This document shows, piece by piece, positions 9,650-18,093 of a DNA stretch of 64,000 nt (positions within the stretch are counted from its first letter, which is position 1; each line of letters opens with the position of its first letter). The position numbers and the translations under genes were made by a program. Under the pieces are notes generated by a model. It was not told the origin of the DNA. It searched no databases and worked only from the letters and a program-made list of their open reading frames with translations. The stretch is from Lentzea waywayandensis (GTDB lineage: Bacteria > Actinomycetota > Actinomycetes > Mycobacteriales > Pseudonocardiaceae). The stretch lies in NCBI RefSeq assembly GCF_900115955.1, contig NZ_FOYL01000002.1, forward strand, positions 248,001-312,000, written 5' to 3'.

Positions 9650-9989
9650 GAGCGTGCTCCTCTTCGTTGAGGTGAGCGAGAACCCCGACCGGAGGCACCA
9701 TTCGACCGGCCACTTGCGCCGAGTGGCCGATCGCACGCTTTCTGAACGAACAGTGATTACGTCGCAGAGGTGCCACTGCTGCGGATACCGGTCGCGTCCG
9801 TCAAACTGTGGAGGAGGATCTCCGTCCGGTCAAGAAGTGTCGAATGCATTCGACTGGCTCCACACGCTAAGCGCGACGCTATTTCGTTCCCGCTATGCGC
9901 ACCGATTCCGAATAGAGCTTTCTCACGGAACCAACGAAGAATCTACCTCTTCCGCATTCTTGAAGATCGAAGCCCGCCCTTCGCCGCGG
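9650..9989. other. 340-bp intergenic region upstream of the GH62 gene
   Basis: This stretch is clearly lower in GC than its surroundings and holds no convincing gene. It should contain the GH62 promoter and the 3' end of the upstream oxidoreductase transcript. The one feature I see is the 16-bp palindrome at 9839-9854. Confidence 0.6.
9839..9854. promoter_or_regulatory. 16-bp perfect palindrome, candidate operator for the GH62 gene
   Basis: GTCGAATGCATTCGAC is a perfect 16-bp palindrome about 190 bp upstream of the arabinofuranosidase start, in the AT-richer promoter region. It could bind a LacI- or TetR-type repressor. No regulator gene adjoins it. Confidence 0.35.
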
Positions 9990-12221
9990 CTATGGCCCGA
10001 GCGGTTCGAGTCGGGCCGGCACGTGCTTGTGCCACGGTGTGCCGGCCCACTCGTCGCGGTCTTCCGCGGCGGTGAGCTCGTTGGGAGCAACGCCCGTGCG
10101 TTCCTTCACCGTGAGCCCGAGGCCGTTGGGAAGCGAGATGTGGCCGGAGCGCATGGTGTCCGTGGCGTCCACGGACACCTCCGCGCTGCCGCGCCGGGTC
10201 GTGAGCCTGACGCGGTCGCCTGTCGTGACACCGAGCCGCGTCGCGTCGGCGACGCTGATGCGCAGGCGGCCGTCCGGGTCACGCCGGCGCCAGGTGGGGT
10301 CGCGCATGATCGTGTTGGCGGTGAAGGCACGCCGTTCTCCCGCGGACAGCACGAACGGCCAGTCCGGATCCTGCCGCGGGACGGGACGGTCGCCCAGCGC
10401 GGCCACCGCGGCGAGCAGTTCCGGCACGGCGAGGGCGATTCGCTTGCCGCGCAGGCGCTGCCACGAGGCGTCGTACTCGTCGTCGGTGATGTGCACGCCG
10501 TGCGGGCCGTTGACGATCGCGTCGAAGAGCCGCTCCCCCGCCTCGAGCCCCGAGCCGTAGCCCGCTTTCTCGACTCCGGCCGGGTTTTTGCGGGCGCACT
10601 CGTGCGCGGCCATCCACAGCACCGCGGCTGCTGACGCGTCGTGCGGCAGCGTCGGGCCGAGTGTGCGGTACAGCAGGACGGACGCGAGCCGCCGCTTCAC
10701 CGGATCCGCGAGTGCGGAGAGGAACGCCTGCGCGAACTCGGCTCGTCCAGCGTTCGCGGCCGTGCGCAGTGGTGCGTAGTCGGCCTCGGTGAGCGCGCCG
10801 GACGCCTCGACGAGACGGGCGTGGATCTCCGGCTCGGGCAGCACGCCTTGCGGGGCGGGTACGACGGGGTGCCGCAGGTGGAAGATGTTGCGCGGGAAGT
10901 CGAAGTTGAAGAAGGTGGCCTCGAACTTCTCGAACTGCGTCGGCGCCGGCAGCACGTAGTCGGCCAGGCGTGCGGTCTCGGTCATCGCGACGTCGATGAC
11001 GACCACGAGTTCCAGTGCGGCGAGCGCCTCCCGCATGCGGGCCGAGTCGGCCAGGGAGTGCGCGGGGTTCGCGCTCTCGACCAGCATCGCCCGGTAACGG
11101 GCCGGGTGGTCGGTGAGGATCTCCTCCGCGATCACGTTGCACGGCACGAGGCCACTGATGATCCGCGCGCCCGCGACCGGGCTGCGCGGGCCCTCGCCGT
11201 CGGCGTGCCCGCGGTCACGGCCAATCGGCACGAGGCTGGAGGGCACGTACTGGGCGCCTTGTTTGCCGAAGTTGCCGGTGAGCAGCCAGACCAGCTTCTC
11301 GACGTAGCTCACGAGCGTGGAGTCGCGGTTCATCTGGACCCCGAGGTCCTCGAACACGGCCACGGAGTCCGCGGCGGCGATCCGGGTGGCGACCACTCGC
11401 ACCAGCGTTTCCTCGACGTCGGCGACGGCGCAGTAGTCGCCGACGGGTACCTGCCGCAGGACAGCGGCGACGGCGTCGAGGCCGTCCGCGTGCTCGGCGA
11501 GCCAGTCGGCGGCGATCAGGTCCTCCTGCACGAGCACGGCGGCCAGCGCCGTCAGCAGGTAGAGATCGGTGCCAGGCCTGACCTGGAGGTGGAAGTCGGC
11601 CAGCTCCGCCGTCTCGGTCCGCACGGGGTCGATCACGATCATCGACCTGGCCGGGTCCTTCGCGATCTCCTTGAGCACCGAACGGGCCCGCGGGAAGCCG
11701 TGCGACTGATAGGGGTTCTTGCCGACGAACAGCGCGACCTCGCAGTGCTCGAAGTCCGCGCGGGTCATGTTGCCGAGCATGCGAGCGCTGACCCAGAACT
11801 CGCCGGTCTTCTCCTGCGCGAGCGCGGACGAGCGATAGCGGGCACCGAACGCGGCCAGGGTGGCGGTCGAGTACGCGCCGCCGAGGTGGTTGCCCTGACC
11901 GCCGCCACCGTAGTAGAAGATCGTCTCCCCGCCGAAGGTGTCGCGGACCTCGCCCAGACGCGCCGCGATCTCGCTGATCGCGGTGTCCCAGTCGATCTCC
12001 TCGAAGGTGCCGTCGGGCCTCCGGCGCAGCGGGTGCGTGATCCGGCCCGTGTCGCCGTTCTGGTGCAGGCCGAGGCGCAGCGCCTTGTTGCAGGTGTAGC
12101 CGGCTGACGCGGGGTGGAGCTTGTCGCCGCGGATCTTGTCGAACGACCGGCCGTCGTCACCGACGAGGATCTCGATCCCGCAGTTGCACTCGCAGAGGAT
12201 GCAGGCGCTGGGTTTCCACAT
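9990..12221 (-). CDS. Molybdopterin-dependent oxidoreductase (formate dehydrogenase/nitrate reductase-like catalytic subunit)
   Basis: The 743-aa product has an N-terminal [4Fe-4S] motif, Cys8-x2-Cys11-x3-Cys15 and a fourth Cys in GYTCNKALR near residue 44. A large molybdopterin domain follows, then a C-terminal dinucleotide-binding domain (FTANTIMRDPTWRR onward, with the late RSGHISLPNG). There is no Tat signal, so the enzyme is cytoplasmic, as in assimilatory or orphan Mo/W-bis-MGD enzymes. No electron-transfer partner or cofactor gene is adjacent, so the substrate cannot be stated. The TetR gene ends 11 bases upstream on the same strand and is probably co-transcribed. Confidence 0.88.
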   Translation of the reverse strand: MWKPSACILCECNCGIEILVGDDGRSFDKIRGDKLHPASAGYTCNKALRLGLHQNGDTGRITHPLRRRPDGTFEEIDWDTAISEIAARLGEVRDTFGGETIFYYGGGGQGNHLGGAYSTATLAAFGARYRSSALAQEKTGEFWVSARMLGNMTRADFEHCEVALFVGKNPYQSHGFPRARSVLKEIAKDPARSMIVIDPVRTETAELADFHLQVRPGTDLYLLTALAAVLVQEDLIAADWLAEHADGLDAVAAVLRQVPVGDYCAVADVEETLVRVVATRIAAADSVAVFEDLGVQMNRDSTLVSYVEKLVWLLTGNFGKQGAQYVPSSLVPIGRDRGHADGEGPRSPVAGARIISGLVPCNVIAEEILTDHPARYRAMLVESANPAHSLADSARMREALAALELVVVIDVAMTETARLADYVLPAPTQFEKFEATFFNFDFPRNIFHLRHPVVPAPQGVLPEPEIHARLVEASGALTEADYAPLRTAANAGRAEFAQAFLSALADPVKRRLASVLLYRTLGPTLPHDASAAAVLWMAAHECARKNPAGVEKAGYGSGLEAGERLFDAIVNGPHGVHITDDEYDASWQRLRGKRIALAVPELLAAVAALGDRPVPRQDPDWPFVLSAGERRAFTANTIMRDPTWRRRDPDGRLRISVADATRLGVTTGDRVRLTTRRGSAEVSVDATDTMRSGHISLPNGLGLTVKERTGVAPNELTAAEDRDEWAGTPWHKHVPARLEPLGP

Positions 12222-12232
12222 GGGCCAGGCTC

Positions 12233-12811
12233 CTAGTCTCGTCGCTCCAGCAGGGGCGCGATCTCGACGAGCACGTCGTCGAGCGGGCCCAGGTCACGGT
12301 GAGCGCGGCAGAGGATGATCGCTCCCTCGATCGCGGACACGACCAACGTCGCCAGCCGCTGCGCGCGTTGTGTCGCGAAACCGTTGGCGGCCAACGCTTT
12401 CGCGAGGCTGGCCTGCCAACTTGTGAAGATCTCCCGCACCACGTCACCGGCGTCGGGGACGAGGTCACGGCTGTCCATCGCCATCGCGGCGACGGGACAC
12501 CCCGCCCGGTAGCCGGTCCTGGTCAGCGCCCGCTTCCAGAAGGCGACGAGACGGTCCACCATCTGCCGGACGTCGCCCTCGGCCGCAGACTCGCTGACCA
12601 TGGCGGCGATGTAGTCCCCCGCCTGACGGACCGCACCCAGGACCATCTCGTTCCTGCCACCGGGAAAGTGGTGATAGACGGAACCCCGTGGCGCACCGCT
12701 GTGCGCCAGCACCGCGTCGACCGTCACGCCGGCCGCGCCACGTTCCCGCAGCAGCAGCACCGCGCTGTCCAGCATCCGCTGCCTGGTGCCCCGCCTGCCC
12801 TGCTCGCTCAT
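12233..12811 (-). CDS. TetR-family transcriptional regulator
   Basis: The 192-aa product starts at ATG 12811, chosen for its GGGGGAAGG site; a longer in-frame version has no family match at its start. The N-terminal HTH spans about residues 8-55 (TRQRMLDSAVLLLRERGAAG, then GSVYHHFPGG), and the remainder is the helical ligand/dimer domain with CPVAAMAMD, as in the YxaF/LmrA-like TetR group. It is immediately upstream of, and on the same strand as, the molybdopterin oxidoreductase, and likely represses that operon and itself. Its inducer is unknown. Confidence 0.88.
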   Translation of the reverse strand: MSEQGRRGTRQRMLDSAVLLLRERGAAGVTVDAVLAHSGAPRGSVYHHFPGGRNEMVLGAVRQAGDYIAAMVSESAAEGDVRQMVDRLVAFWKRALTRTGYRAGCPVAAMAMDSRDLVPDAGDVVREIFTSWQASLAKALAANGFATQRAQRLATLVVSAIEGAIILCRAHRDLGPLDDVLVEIAPLLERRD

Positions 12812-12930
12812 GGCGCCTTCCCCCTGATTCGGGAGTATGGCAGAGACCATAGTCGGCCTCGCCGGCCGTGGCCACCCGTCGGACGAGCCCGTCTCCGCGG
12901 CGACCTCACCGAGAGCCGACAGCACTGGTG

Positions 12931-12948
12931 CATCAATCTGGATTGATG
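12931..12948. promoter_or_regulatory. ArsR-type operator upstream of the arsR-arsC fusion
   Basis: CATCAATC-TG-GATTGATG is a perfect 18-base inverted repeat ending 12 bases before ATG 12961. The half-site resembles ATCAA/TTGAT operators of actinobacterial ArsR proteins. Its position over the promoter and start suggests autorepression. Confidence 0.6.
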
Positions 12949-12960
12949 TATTTTCCGGGC

Positions 12961-13722
12961 ATGCCCACCGACCGGCGAGTGTCGAGTCCGCCCCCGTTTC
13001 TCGGGCTGGCGGGCGAGGCGCTGCGATGGGGACTGCTGCGCGAGCTCGCCCGAAGCGATCGACGGGTGGGTGAGCTGGTCGCGGCGGTCGGTCAGCCGCA
13101 GAGCCTGGTCTCCTACCACCTGCGCAAACTGCGTACGGGCGAGGTGGTGACCGCGCGGCGCAGTTCGGCTGACGGGCGAGACACCTACTACAGCCTCGAC
13201 CTCTCGCGGTGCGCCGCCTTGCTCACCGAGACCGCGAGCGCACTGCACCCCGGCCTGCGGCTCAGTCCGGCGCCGGAGACCACAGTGGACACCGTCACCG
13301 GCCGCGTGTTGTTCCTGTGCACCGGAAACAGCGCCAGGTCGCAGATGGCCGAGGCGCTGCTGGCGGCTCGGGCGAACCGGATCGAGGTGTTCAGCGCGGG
13401 CAGTCATCCCAAACCCGTGCACCCCAACGCGGTCGCCGTGATGCAGGACCACGGCGTCGACCTGTCCGGTCACCGCAGCAAGCACCTGAGCGAGTTCGCC
13501 GGACAGCGTTTCGACTACGTGATCAGTCTGTGCGACCGGGTGCGCGAAGTGTGCCCGGAGTTCCCCGGCGGGGCCGAGCTCGTGCACTGGAGCATGCCCG
13601 ACCCGTCCGCCGAAGGCACCGGCTCGGCGTTCCGGCGCACCGCCGAGGAGCTCACGATCCGGATCGGCTACCTGCTGCGAACCATGGCCCACGACAACGA
13701 AAGAGAGGTACCGGAACCATGA
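12961..13722 (+). CDS. ArsR-type HTH fused to low-molecular-weight-phosphatase arsenate reductase (ArsC)
   Basis: The 253-aa product has a winged-helix ArsR domain at about residues 12-95 (QPQSLVSYHLRKLRTGEVV as recognition helix) and an ArsC domain at about 115-245. The ArsC domain has the P-loop C-T-G-N-S-A-R within VLFLCTGNSARSQMAEALL, and a later C-D-x-V-R-E-V-C-P pair that supplies the thiol-relay cysteines of thioredoxin-linked arsenate reductases. The ArsR part has no paired Cys metal site; its only Cys is in SRCAAL, so how it senses arsenic is unclear. ATG 12961 follows the operator directly. It overlaps the next gene by ATGA. Confidence 0.88.
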   Translation: MPTDRRVSSPPPFLGLAGEALRWGLLRELARSDRRVGELVAAVGQPQSLVSYHLRKLRTGEVVTARRSSADGRDTYYSLDLSRCAALLTETASALHPGLRLSPAPETTVDTVTGRVLFLCTGNSARSQMAEALLAARANRIEVFSAGSHPKPVHPNAVAVMQDHGVDLSGHRSKHLSEFAGQRFDYVISLCDRVREVCPEFPGGAELVHWSMPDPSAEGTGSAFRRTAEELTIRIGYLLRTMAHDNEREVPEP

Positions 13723-14096
13723 GTGATGCCCTCGCCAACGTCCGCTACCTGGTCGACGACGTGCAGGCCTGCGTCGACTTCTACACCACCCACCTGGGGT
13801 TCACGCTGCGCTCGTCCGCGGCGCCCGCGTTCGCCGACGTCGTGCGCGGACCGTTGCGGCTGCTGCTGTCCGGCCCGGCCAGTTCGGCGGGACGCCCCAT
13901 GCCGGACGGAGAGACTCCGGTGGCCGGCGGCTGGAATCGCATCCACCTGGTCGTCGACGACCTCGACGCCGAGGTCGCCCGCCTGCGCGAGGCCGGGGTG
14001 CGGTTCCGCAACACCGTCGTCAGCGGACCGGGCGGCCGTCAGATCCTGCTCGTCGACCCGGCGGGGAACCTCGTCGAGCTGTTCCAGCCGCGCTGA
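13719..14096 (+). CDS. VOC (glyoxalase/bleomycin-resistance) family protein
   Basis: The 125-aa product is a two-module VOC fold (ANVRYLVDDVQACVDFYTTH at the start, DPAGNLVELFQP at the end). Translation is coupled to the ArsR-ArsC gene through an ATGA overlap, so it is very probably part of the arsenic response. ArsI C-As lyases are VOC proteins in similar settings, but they use a Cys pair and this protein has only one Cys. The C-As lyase role is therefore not supported, and thiol-conjugate handling or an unknown role is equally possible. Confidence 0.8.
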   Translation: MSDALANVRYLVDDVQACVDFYTTHLGFTLRSSAAPAFADVVRGPLRLLLSGPASSAGRPMPDGETPVAGGWNRIHLVVDDLDAEVARLREAGVRFRNTVVSGPGGRQILLVDPAGNLVELFQPR

Positions 14097-14157
14097 CGCT
14101 GCTCCACGAAGGGATGCCGGCCCTCGACGACATAGTGGAACGACCGACAGCCGAGAC

Positions 14158-15117
14158 TCACGTGGACGCGCCACCCGCCGCGCGTCGGAACCTGGACGCG
14201 AGGCGATCGAACGCCACCGCGAGCTCGTCTCCTTCGATCACCTCGATGTCGACGTCGAGCTGCGCCATCCACAGCGCGAGCCGGTCCGGGTCGTCGGAAC
14301 CCACCTCGACCCGGCACGTGGACTCGTCGACCACCTCGATGTCGACCGGGATGTGGATCTTCGCGGCGACCTTGGCGGCAGGGGCGTGCACGAGCACTCG
14401 GGCGCGGTACTTCCAGGCCCCCTTGCTGACGCGTCCGACGACGTACTCGACGACGCTGTCCTCCGGGATCACGCGCGGCCGGAACCGCGCACCCGTCGGT
14501 GCGTGCGCACCCATGCGGTCGACCCGGAAGACCCGCCAGTCGTCACGGTCGAGATCCCACGCGAGCAGGTACCAGAGCGCTCCCCAGCTCACCAGCCGTT
14601 GCGGTTCGGTGTGGCGGGCCTCTTCGTCGCCCCCTGGCTTCGTGTACCCGAACCGGAGCCGTTCGTGGCCGCGGATCGCGGCGGCGACCGCGCCGAGAAC
14701 CGAGACGTCCAGGGGCGGGCCCGCCCCTGGAACAACGCTGGTCGCCTCGCGCACCGCCTCCACGCGCCGGCGCAGACGCGAGGGCAGCACCTGCTCCAGC
14801 TTCGCGAGCGCGGTCAGCGACGTCTCCTCGACTCCGAACCTCTGGGTCGCGACCACACCCAGTCCGACGGCGACGGCGACGGCCTCGTCGTCGTCGAGCA
14901 GCAGCGGGGGCATCGCCGTCCCCGCGGCCAGCCGGTACCCGCCCGCGACGCCGGGGCGCGCGTCCACGGGATACCCGAGCGACCGCAGCTTGCCGATGTC
15001 GGCGCGCACGGTCCTCGTGCTCACGTCGAGCCGCCCGGCGAGCTCGGTGCTCGTCCAGTCGCGCTTGAGCTGGAGCAACGACAGCAGTTCGAGCAGACGC
15101 GCCGAGGTCTCCAACAT
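14158..15117 (-). CDS. WYL-domain transcriptional regulator (DeoR-type HTH)
   Basis: The 319-aa product has an N-terminal HTH (TSTELAGRLDVSTRTVRADI, about residues 22-42), a central WYL domain (GALWYLLAWDLDRDDWRVFRV, about 185-205), and a C-terminal WCX region. WYL proteins sense small ligands or nucleic acids and act as repressors or activators. The start at ATG 15117 (MLETSARLLELL) matches the usual family beginning; an in-frame ATG at 15129 is possible. It is divergent from the epoxide hydrolase gene with only 63 bases between starts, so it probably controls that gene. Confidence 0.87.
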   Translation of the reverse strand: MLETSARLLELLSLLQLKRDWTSTELAGRLDVSTRTVRADIGKLRSLGYPVDARPGVAGGYRLAAGTAMPPLLLDDDEAVAVAVGLGVVATQRFGVEETSLTALAKLEQVLPSRLRRRVEAVREATSVVPGAGPPLDVSVLGAVAAAIRGHERLRFGYTKPGGDEEARHTEPQRLVSWGALWYLLAWDLDRDDWRVFRVDRMGAHAPTGARFRPRVIPEDSVVEYVVGRVSKGAWKYRARVLVHAPAAKVAAKIHIPVDIEVVDESTCRVEVGSDDPDRLALWMAQLDVDIEVIEGDELAVAFDRLASRFRRAAGGAST

Positions 15118-15138
15118 GTTCTCGATCATTCCAGCAAT

Positions 15139-15159
15139 TGCGGAAGCTAACCTGCCGCA
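15139..15159. promoter_or_regulatory. Possible operator in the WYL regulator / epoxide hydrolase divergent promoter
   Basis: TGCGG-N11-CCGCA, with flanking AATTGCGG and CCGCATTG extending it imperfectly, lies centrally in the 63-bp divergent promoter. The placement is what a shared operator would need, but the arms are short. Confidence 0.3.
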
Positions 15160-15180
15160 TTGCCTGAAAACGTCAGCGTC

Positions 15181-16323
15181 ATGAACGAGAACAACGCACT
15201 CACACCGTTCCGCGTCGACATCCCGCAGACGGACCTCGACGACCTGCGCGACCGGCTGGCGCACACGCGCTGGCCGATCCCCGTGCCGGGCAGGGACGAT
15301 CGCACCGACTTCAGCCGCGGCATCCCGCTCGCGTACCTGAAGGAGCTCGCCGAGTACTGGCGCGACGGGTTCGACTGGCGTGCGCAGGAGGAGAAGCTCA
15401 ACGAGCACGAACAGTTCACGACGGTCGTCGACGGCCAGACGTTCCACGTCGTCCACGTTCGATCGGCGAACCCGGAGGCCATCCCGCTGGTCCTGAACCA
15501 CGGCTGGCCGGGATCGTTCGTCGACTACCAGCGACTCATCCCGCTGCTGACCGACGAGTTCCACGTGGTCGTCCCGGCCCTGCCCGGCTTCGGGTTCTCC
15601 ACTCCGCTGTCAGGGACCGGCTGGGAGCTGGCGCGGACGACGGAGGCCTACGCCGAGATCATGACGCGTCTCGGCTACCAGAGGTTCGCGGCCCACGGCA
15701 CCGACGTCGGCGCGGGCACCACCGGCCGCCTCGCGGCGACCTACCCCGAGCGCGTCATCGGCACGCACACCGGCGTCGACCGCCTGTTGCTCGGGTTGCT
15801 CGGCGACAAGTTCCCTTTCCCCGAGGGCCTGTCCGATGACGAGGTCGCCCAGATCGAGGCGATGCGCACCGAGCACGCGGCCGATCGCGGGTATCTCCTG
15901 ATGCAGGACCACCGTCCCGACACGATCGGCGCGGCGCTCACCGACTCGCCGGTCGGTCAGCTCGCGTGGATCGCCGAGAAGTTCAGGACCGGGACCAGCG
16001 GCGCCTACCGGACGCCGGACGAGTCGGTCGACCGCGACCAGCTCCTCACCAACGTCAGCCTGTACTGGTTCACCCGCAGCGGGGCGTCGAGCGCGCAGTT
16101 CTACTACGAGTCCGAGCACTCCGGACTCGACCTGGTCATGGGCTCCGCCGTGCCGTCCGGCTGGGCCGTGTTCGGCACTCACCCGCTCGTGCGCCGCGCG
16201 ATGGACCCGTGGAACGCGATCGGCCACTGGAGCGAGTTCGCCGAGGGCGGTCACTTCCCGGCGATGGAAGAGCCGAAGCTGCTCGCGGACGACATCCGCG
16301 GCTTCTTCCGCGGCATCTCCTGA
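15181..16323 (+). CDS. Epoxide hydrolase (EHN-domain alpha/beta hydrolase)
   Basis: The 380-aa product has the N-terminal EHN domain (about residues 4-110: PFRVDIPQTDLDDLRDRL, then TRWP) followed by an alpha/beta-hydrolase fold. The oxyanion motif HGWPGSF is near 108, the nucleophile Asp is in HGTDVGAG near 170, and the catalytic His is in EGGHFPAMEEP near 360. Members hydrolyse epoxides to diols in detoxification or secondary metabolism. ATG 15181 is preferred to a TTG seven codons upstream. The gene is divergent from the WYL regulator. Confidence 0.9.
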   Translation: MNENNALTPFRVDIPQTDLDDLRDRLAHTRWPIPVPGRDDRTDFSRGIPLAYLKELAEYWRDGFDWRAQEEKLNEHEQFTTVVDGQTFHVVHVRSANPEAIPLVLNHGWPGSFVDYQRLIPLLTDEFHVVVPALPGFGFSTPLSGTGWELARTTEAYAEIMTRLGYQRFAAHGTDVGAGTTGRLAATYPERVIGTHTGVDRLLLGLLGDKFPFPEGLSDDEVAQIEAMRTEHAADRGYLLMQDHRPDTIGAALTDSPVGQLAWIAEKFRTGTSGAYRTPDESVDRDQLLTNVSLYWFTRSGASSAQFYYESEHSGLDLVMGSAVPSGWAVFGTHPLVRRAMDPWNAIGHWSEFAEGGHFPAMEEPKLLADDIRGFFRGIS

Positions 16324-16387
16324 CCGATCAGGTTTTCGCTCCGCGCCCGTCTGTACGTGTGAGATCGACTCACGAGAGGCTGGCACG

Positions 16388-16951
16388 ATGCGGAAACTGT
16401 TCTTCGGCATGAACGTGACCCTGGACGGCTACATCGCCGCGCCCGGCGACGACATCGGCTGGGGCGGACCGAGCGACGAGATGTTCCAGTGGTGGCTCGA
16501 CCAGGAGCTGGCGAACGACATTTCGCTGTACGGGCGCAAGCTGTGGGAGGCGATGAGCTCCTACTGGCCGACCCGTGACCAGCAGCCCGACGTCACGCCA
16601 GCGCAGGCCGAGTACGCGCGGAACTGGCGAGACACGCCGAAGGTGGTGTTCTCCTCGACGATCGACGAGGTCGACTGGAACACCCGCCTGGTCACCGGCG
16701 ACGCGGTCGCCGAGATCACCCGGCTCCGGGCCGGGGACGGCGGCCCGATGGGCATCGCCGGCGCGACGCTCGCCGGGGCGGCCATGCGGGCCGGGCTGAT
16801 CGACGAGTACGCCCTGGTGACCTACCCGGTCCTGGTGGGCGCCGGCACGCCGTTCTTCACGGCGCTGGACAGCTGGGTGAACCTGAACCTCGTGGAGACG
16901 CGGACGTTTCCCGGCGGCGTGGTGCTGACCCGCTACGAGACGAGGCGATGA
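16388..16951 (+). CDS. RibD C-terminal/dihydrofolate-reductase-like protein
   Basis: The 187-aa protein begins MRKLFFGMNVTLDGYIA, the standard start of the stand-alone RibD_C family, and contains GRKLWEAM near residue 50 and GIAGATLAGAAMRAGLIDEY near 122-141, which form the nucleotide-binding core. Members look like NADPH-dependent reductases, but the substrates of these small versions are mostly unknown. GAGAGG lies ten bases before the ATG. It is separated from the convergent sigma factor gene by two stacked hairpins. Confidence 0.87.
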   Translation: MRKLFFGMNVTLDGYIAAPGDDIGWGGPSDEMFQWWLDQELANDISLYGRKLWEAMSSYWPTRDQQPDVTPAQAEYARNWRDTPKVVFSSTIDEVDWNTRLVTGDAVAEITRLRAGDGGPMGIAGATLAGAAMRAGLIDEYALVTYPVLVGAGTPFFTALDSWVNLNLVETRTFPGGVVLTRYETRR

Positions 16952-16954
16952 GTT

Positions 16955-16994
16955 CTTCTGGCACCAGAAGCCCCGCCGGCGACGCCGGCGGGGC
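16955..16994. terminator. Two adjacent hairpins between convergent genes
   Basis: CTTCTGG-CA-CCAGAAG (16955-16970) is followed by GCCCCGCCGGC-GAC-GCCGGCGGGGC (16970-16994). They serve as a bidirectional terminator for the RibD-like and sigma factor genes. Confidence 0.75.
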
Positions 16995-17018
16995 GGTGGT
17001 GTGCCGGCGCACGGGTGA

Positions 17019-18011
17019 TCACAGCGTCGGGGGCAGGTCCAGCCAGGGTGTACCGGCGACGTCGAACCCGGTGAGCTCGGCGATCTTCCCGTCGACGACG
17101 TGCAGGACCGCGATGGCGAACAGCCGGTGCTCGGGGGCGTCGGGGGTGCGGAGGTACAGCGCGGCGGCAGGCATGCGGTTGACCGTCGTGGTGATACCGC
17201 GCCAGTCGTCGTGGCCGGGCTGGAAGAGCCCACCGGACACCCAGCCGTCCACCGCGTCCTTGGCCGTCGTGACCGAGGTGCCCGCCTCGGGCAGCATGAC
17301 GAAGCGCAGGTCGTCGCGCAGCAGGGACATCAGCCCGTCGAGGTCGTTGCGCTCGTGGGCGTCGATGTACGACCTCACGACGCCGCGCTCGTCGTTCGAC
17401 AGCTCGTGGGTGGCGGGGCTCCGCCAGTCCAGGCGCCGGCCGGGCAGCTGCTCGCGCATCGTCACGCGCGCCCGCTGCAGCGCGCTGGTCACCGATGCGA
17501 CGGTCACCTCGAGCGCGTCGGCGGCCTTCGACGCCGGCCACCCGAGGACGTCGCGCAGGACGAACACCGCCCGCTGCCGCGGCGGCAGGTGCTGGACGGC
17601 GACGATGAACGCCAGCTCGATCGTCTCCCGCGCCACCACCGATTCCTGCGGGTCCTCGGGAAGCATCCGGTCGGGGTACGGCTGGAGGTACAGCACCTCG
17701 GAGCCGGGCGGCACGGGTGTGCGGTCGTGGCGCTTCTCGAGGAAGTCGAGGCAGACGTTCGTCGCGATCCGGTACAGCCAGGTCCGCACCGCGGCGTGGC
17801 CTTTGAACGACTCCCGCTTGTTCCACGCTCGCAGGAACGTCTCCTGCGTCATGTCCTGGGCGTCCTCGTAGTTCGCGAGCATCCGGTAGCAGTGCACCTG
17901 CAGCTCACGACGGTGGCGCTCCGTGATGAGCGCGAACCGCGCCGCGTCGCCTGAGCGGGCCGCCGCGATGAACGTGGTCTCGTCGGCGCTCAGCGGTCTG
18001 GCGTCGGTCAT
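17019..18011 (-). CDS. ECF sigma factor with C-terminal SnoaL-like domain (SigG type)
   Basis: The 330-aa product has sigma-70 region 2 at about residues 22-90 (YRMLANYEDAQDMTQETFLRAW), region 4 at about 140-195 (LPPRQRAVFVLRDVLGWPASK), and a SnoaL/NTF2-like domain from about 210 to the end. This architecture defines the SigG/SigJ-like ECF groups, which often work without a classical anti-sigma gene; the tail regulates the factor. The start at ATG 18011 has a GGAAGGA site. No anti-sigma gene is adjacent. The upstream neighbour on the same strand is the four-helix coiled-coil membrane protein, 82 bases away. Confidence 0.9.
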   Translation of the reverse strand: MTDARPLSADETTFIAAARSGDAARFALITERHRRELQVHCYRMLANYEDAQDMTQETFLRAWNKRESFKGHAAVRTWLYRIATNVCLDFLEKRHDRTPVPPGSEVLYLQPYPDRMLPEDPQESVVARETIELAFIVAVQHLPPRQRAVFVLRDVLGWPASKAADALEVTVASVTSALQRARVTMREQLPGRRLDWRSPATHELSNDERGVVRSYIDAHERNDLDGLMSLLRDDLRFVMLPEAGTSVTTAKDAVDGWVSGGLFQPGHDDWRGITTTVNRMPAAALYLRTPDAPEHRLFAIAVLHVVDGKIAELTGFDVAGTPWLDLPPTL

Positions 18012-18093
18012 GGTCGTCGATCCTTCCACCGGTGCGAGAGGGCTGCCAGAACTGACTGTTCGGCGGAGGATTTCTGATCGGTGAGCGCGCGGG

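Noticed and set aside
13719-14096. ArsI-type C-As lyase
   Set aside because: The VOC protein lacks the cysteine pair expected of ArsI; the assignment would rest only on location.
14158-15564. Extension of the WYL regulator start to about 15564
   Set aside because: The extension would run through the epoxide hydrolase start region, and the family begins at MLETSARLL (15117).
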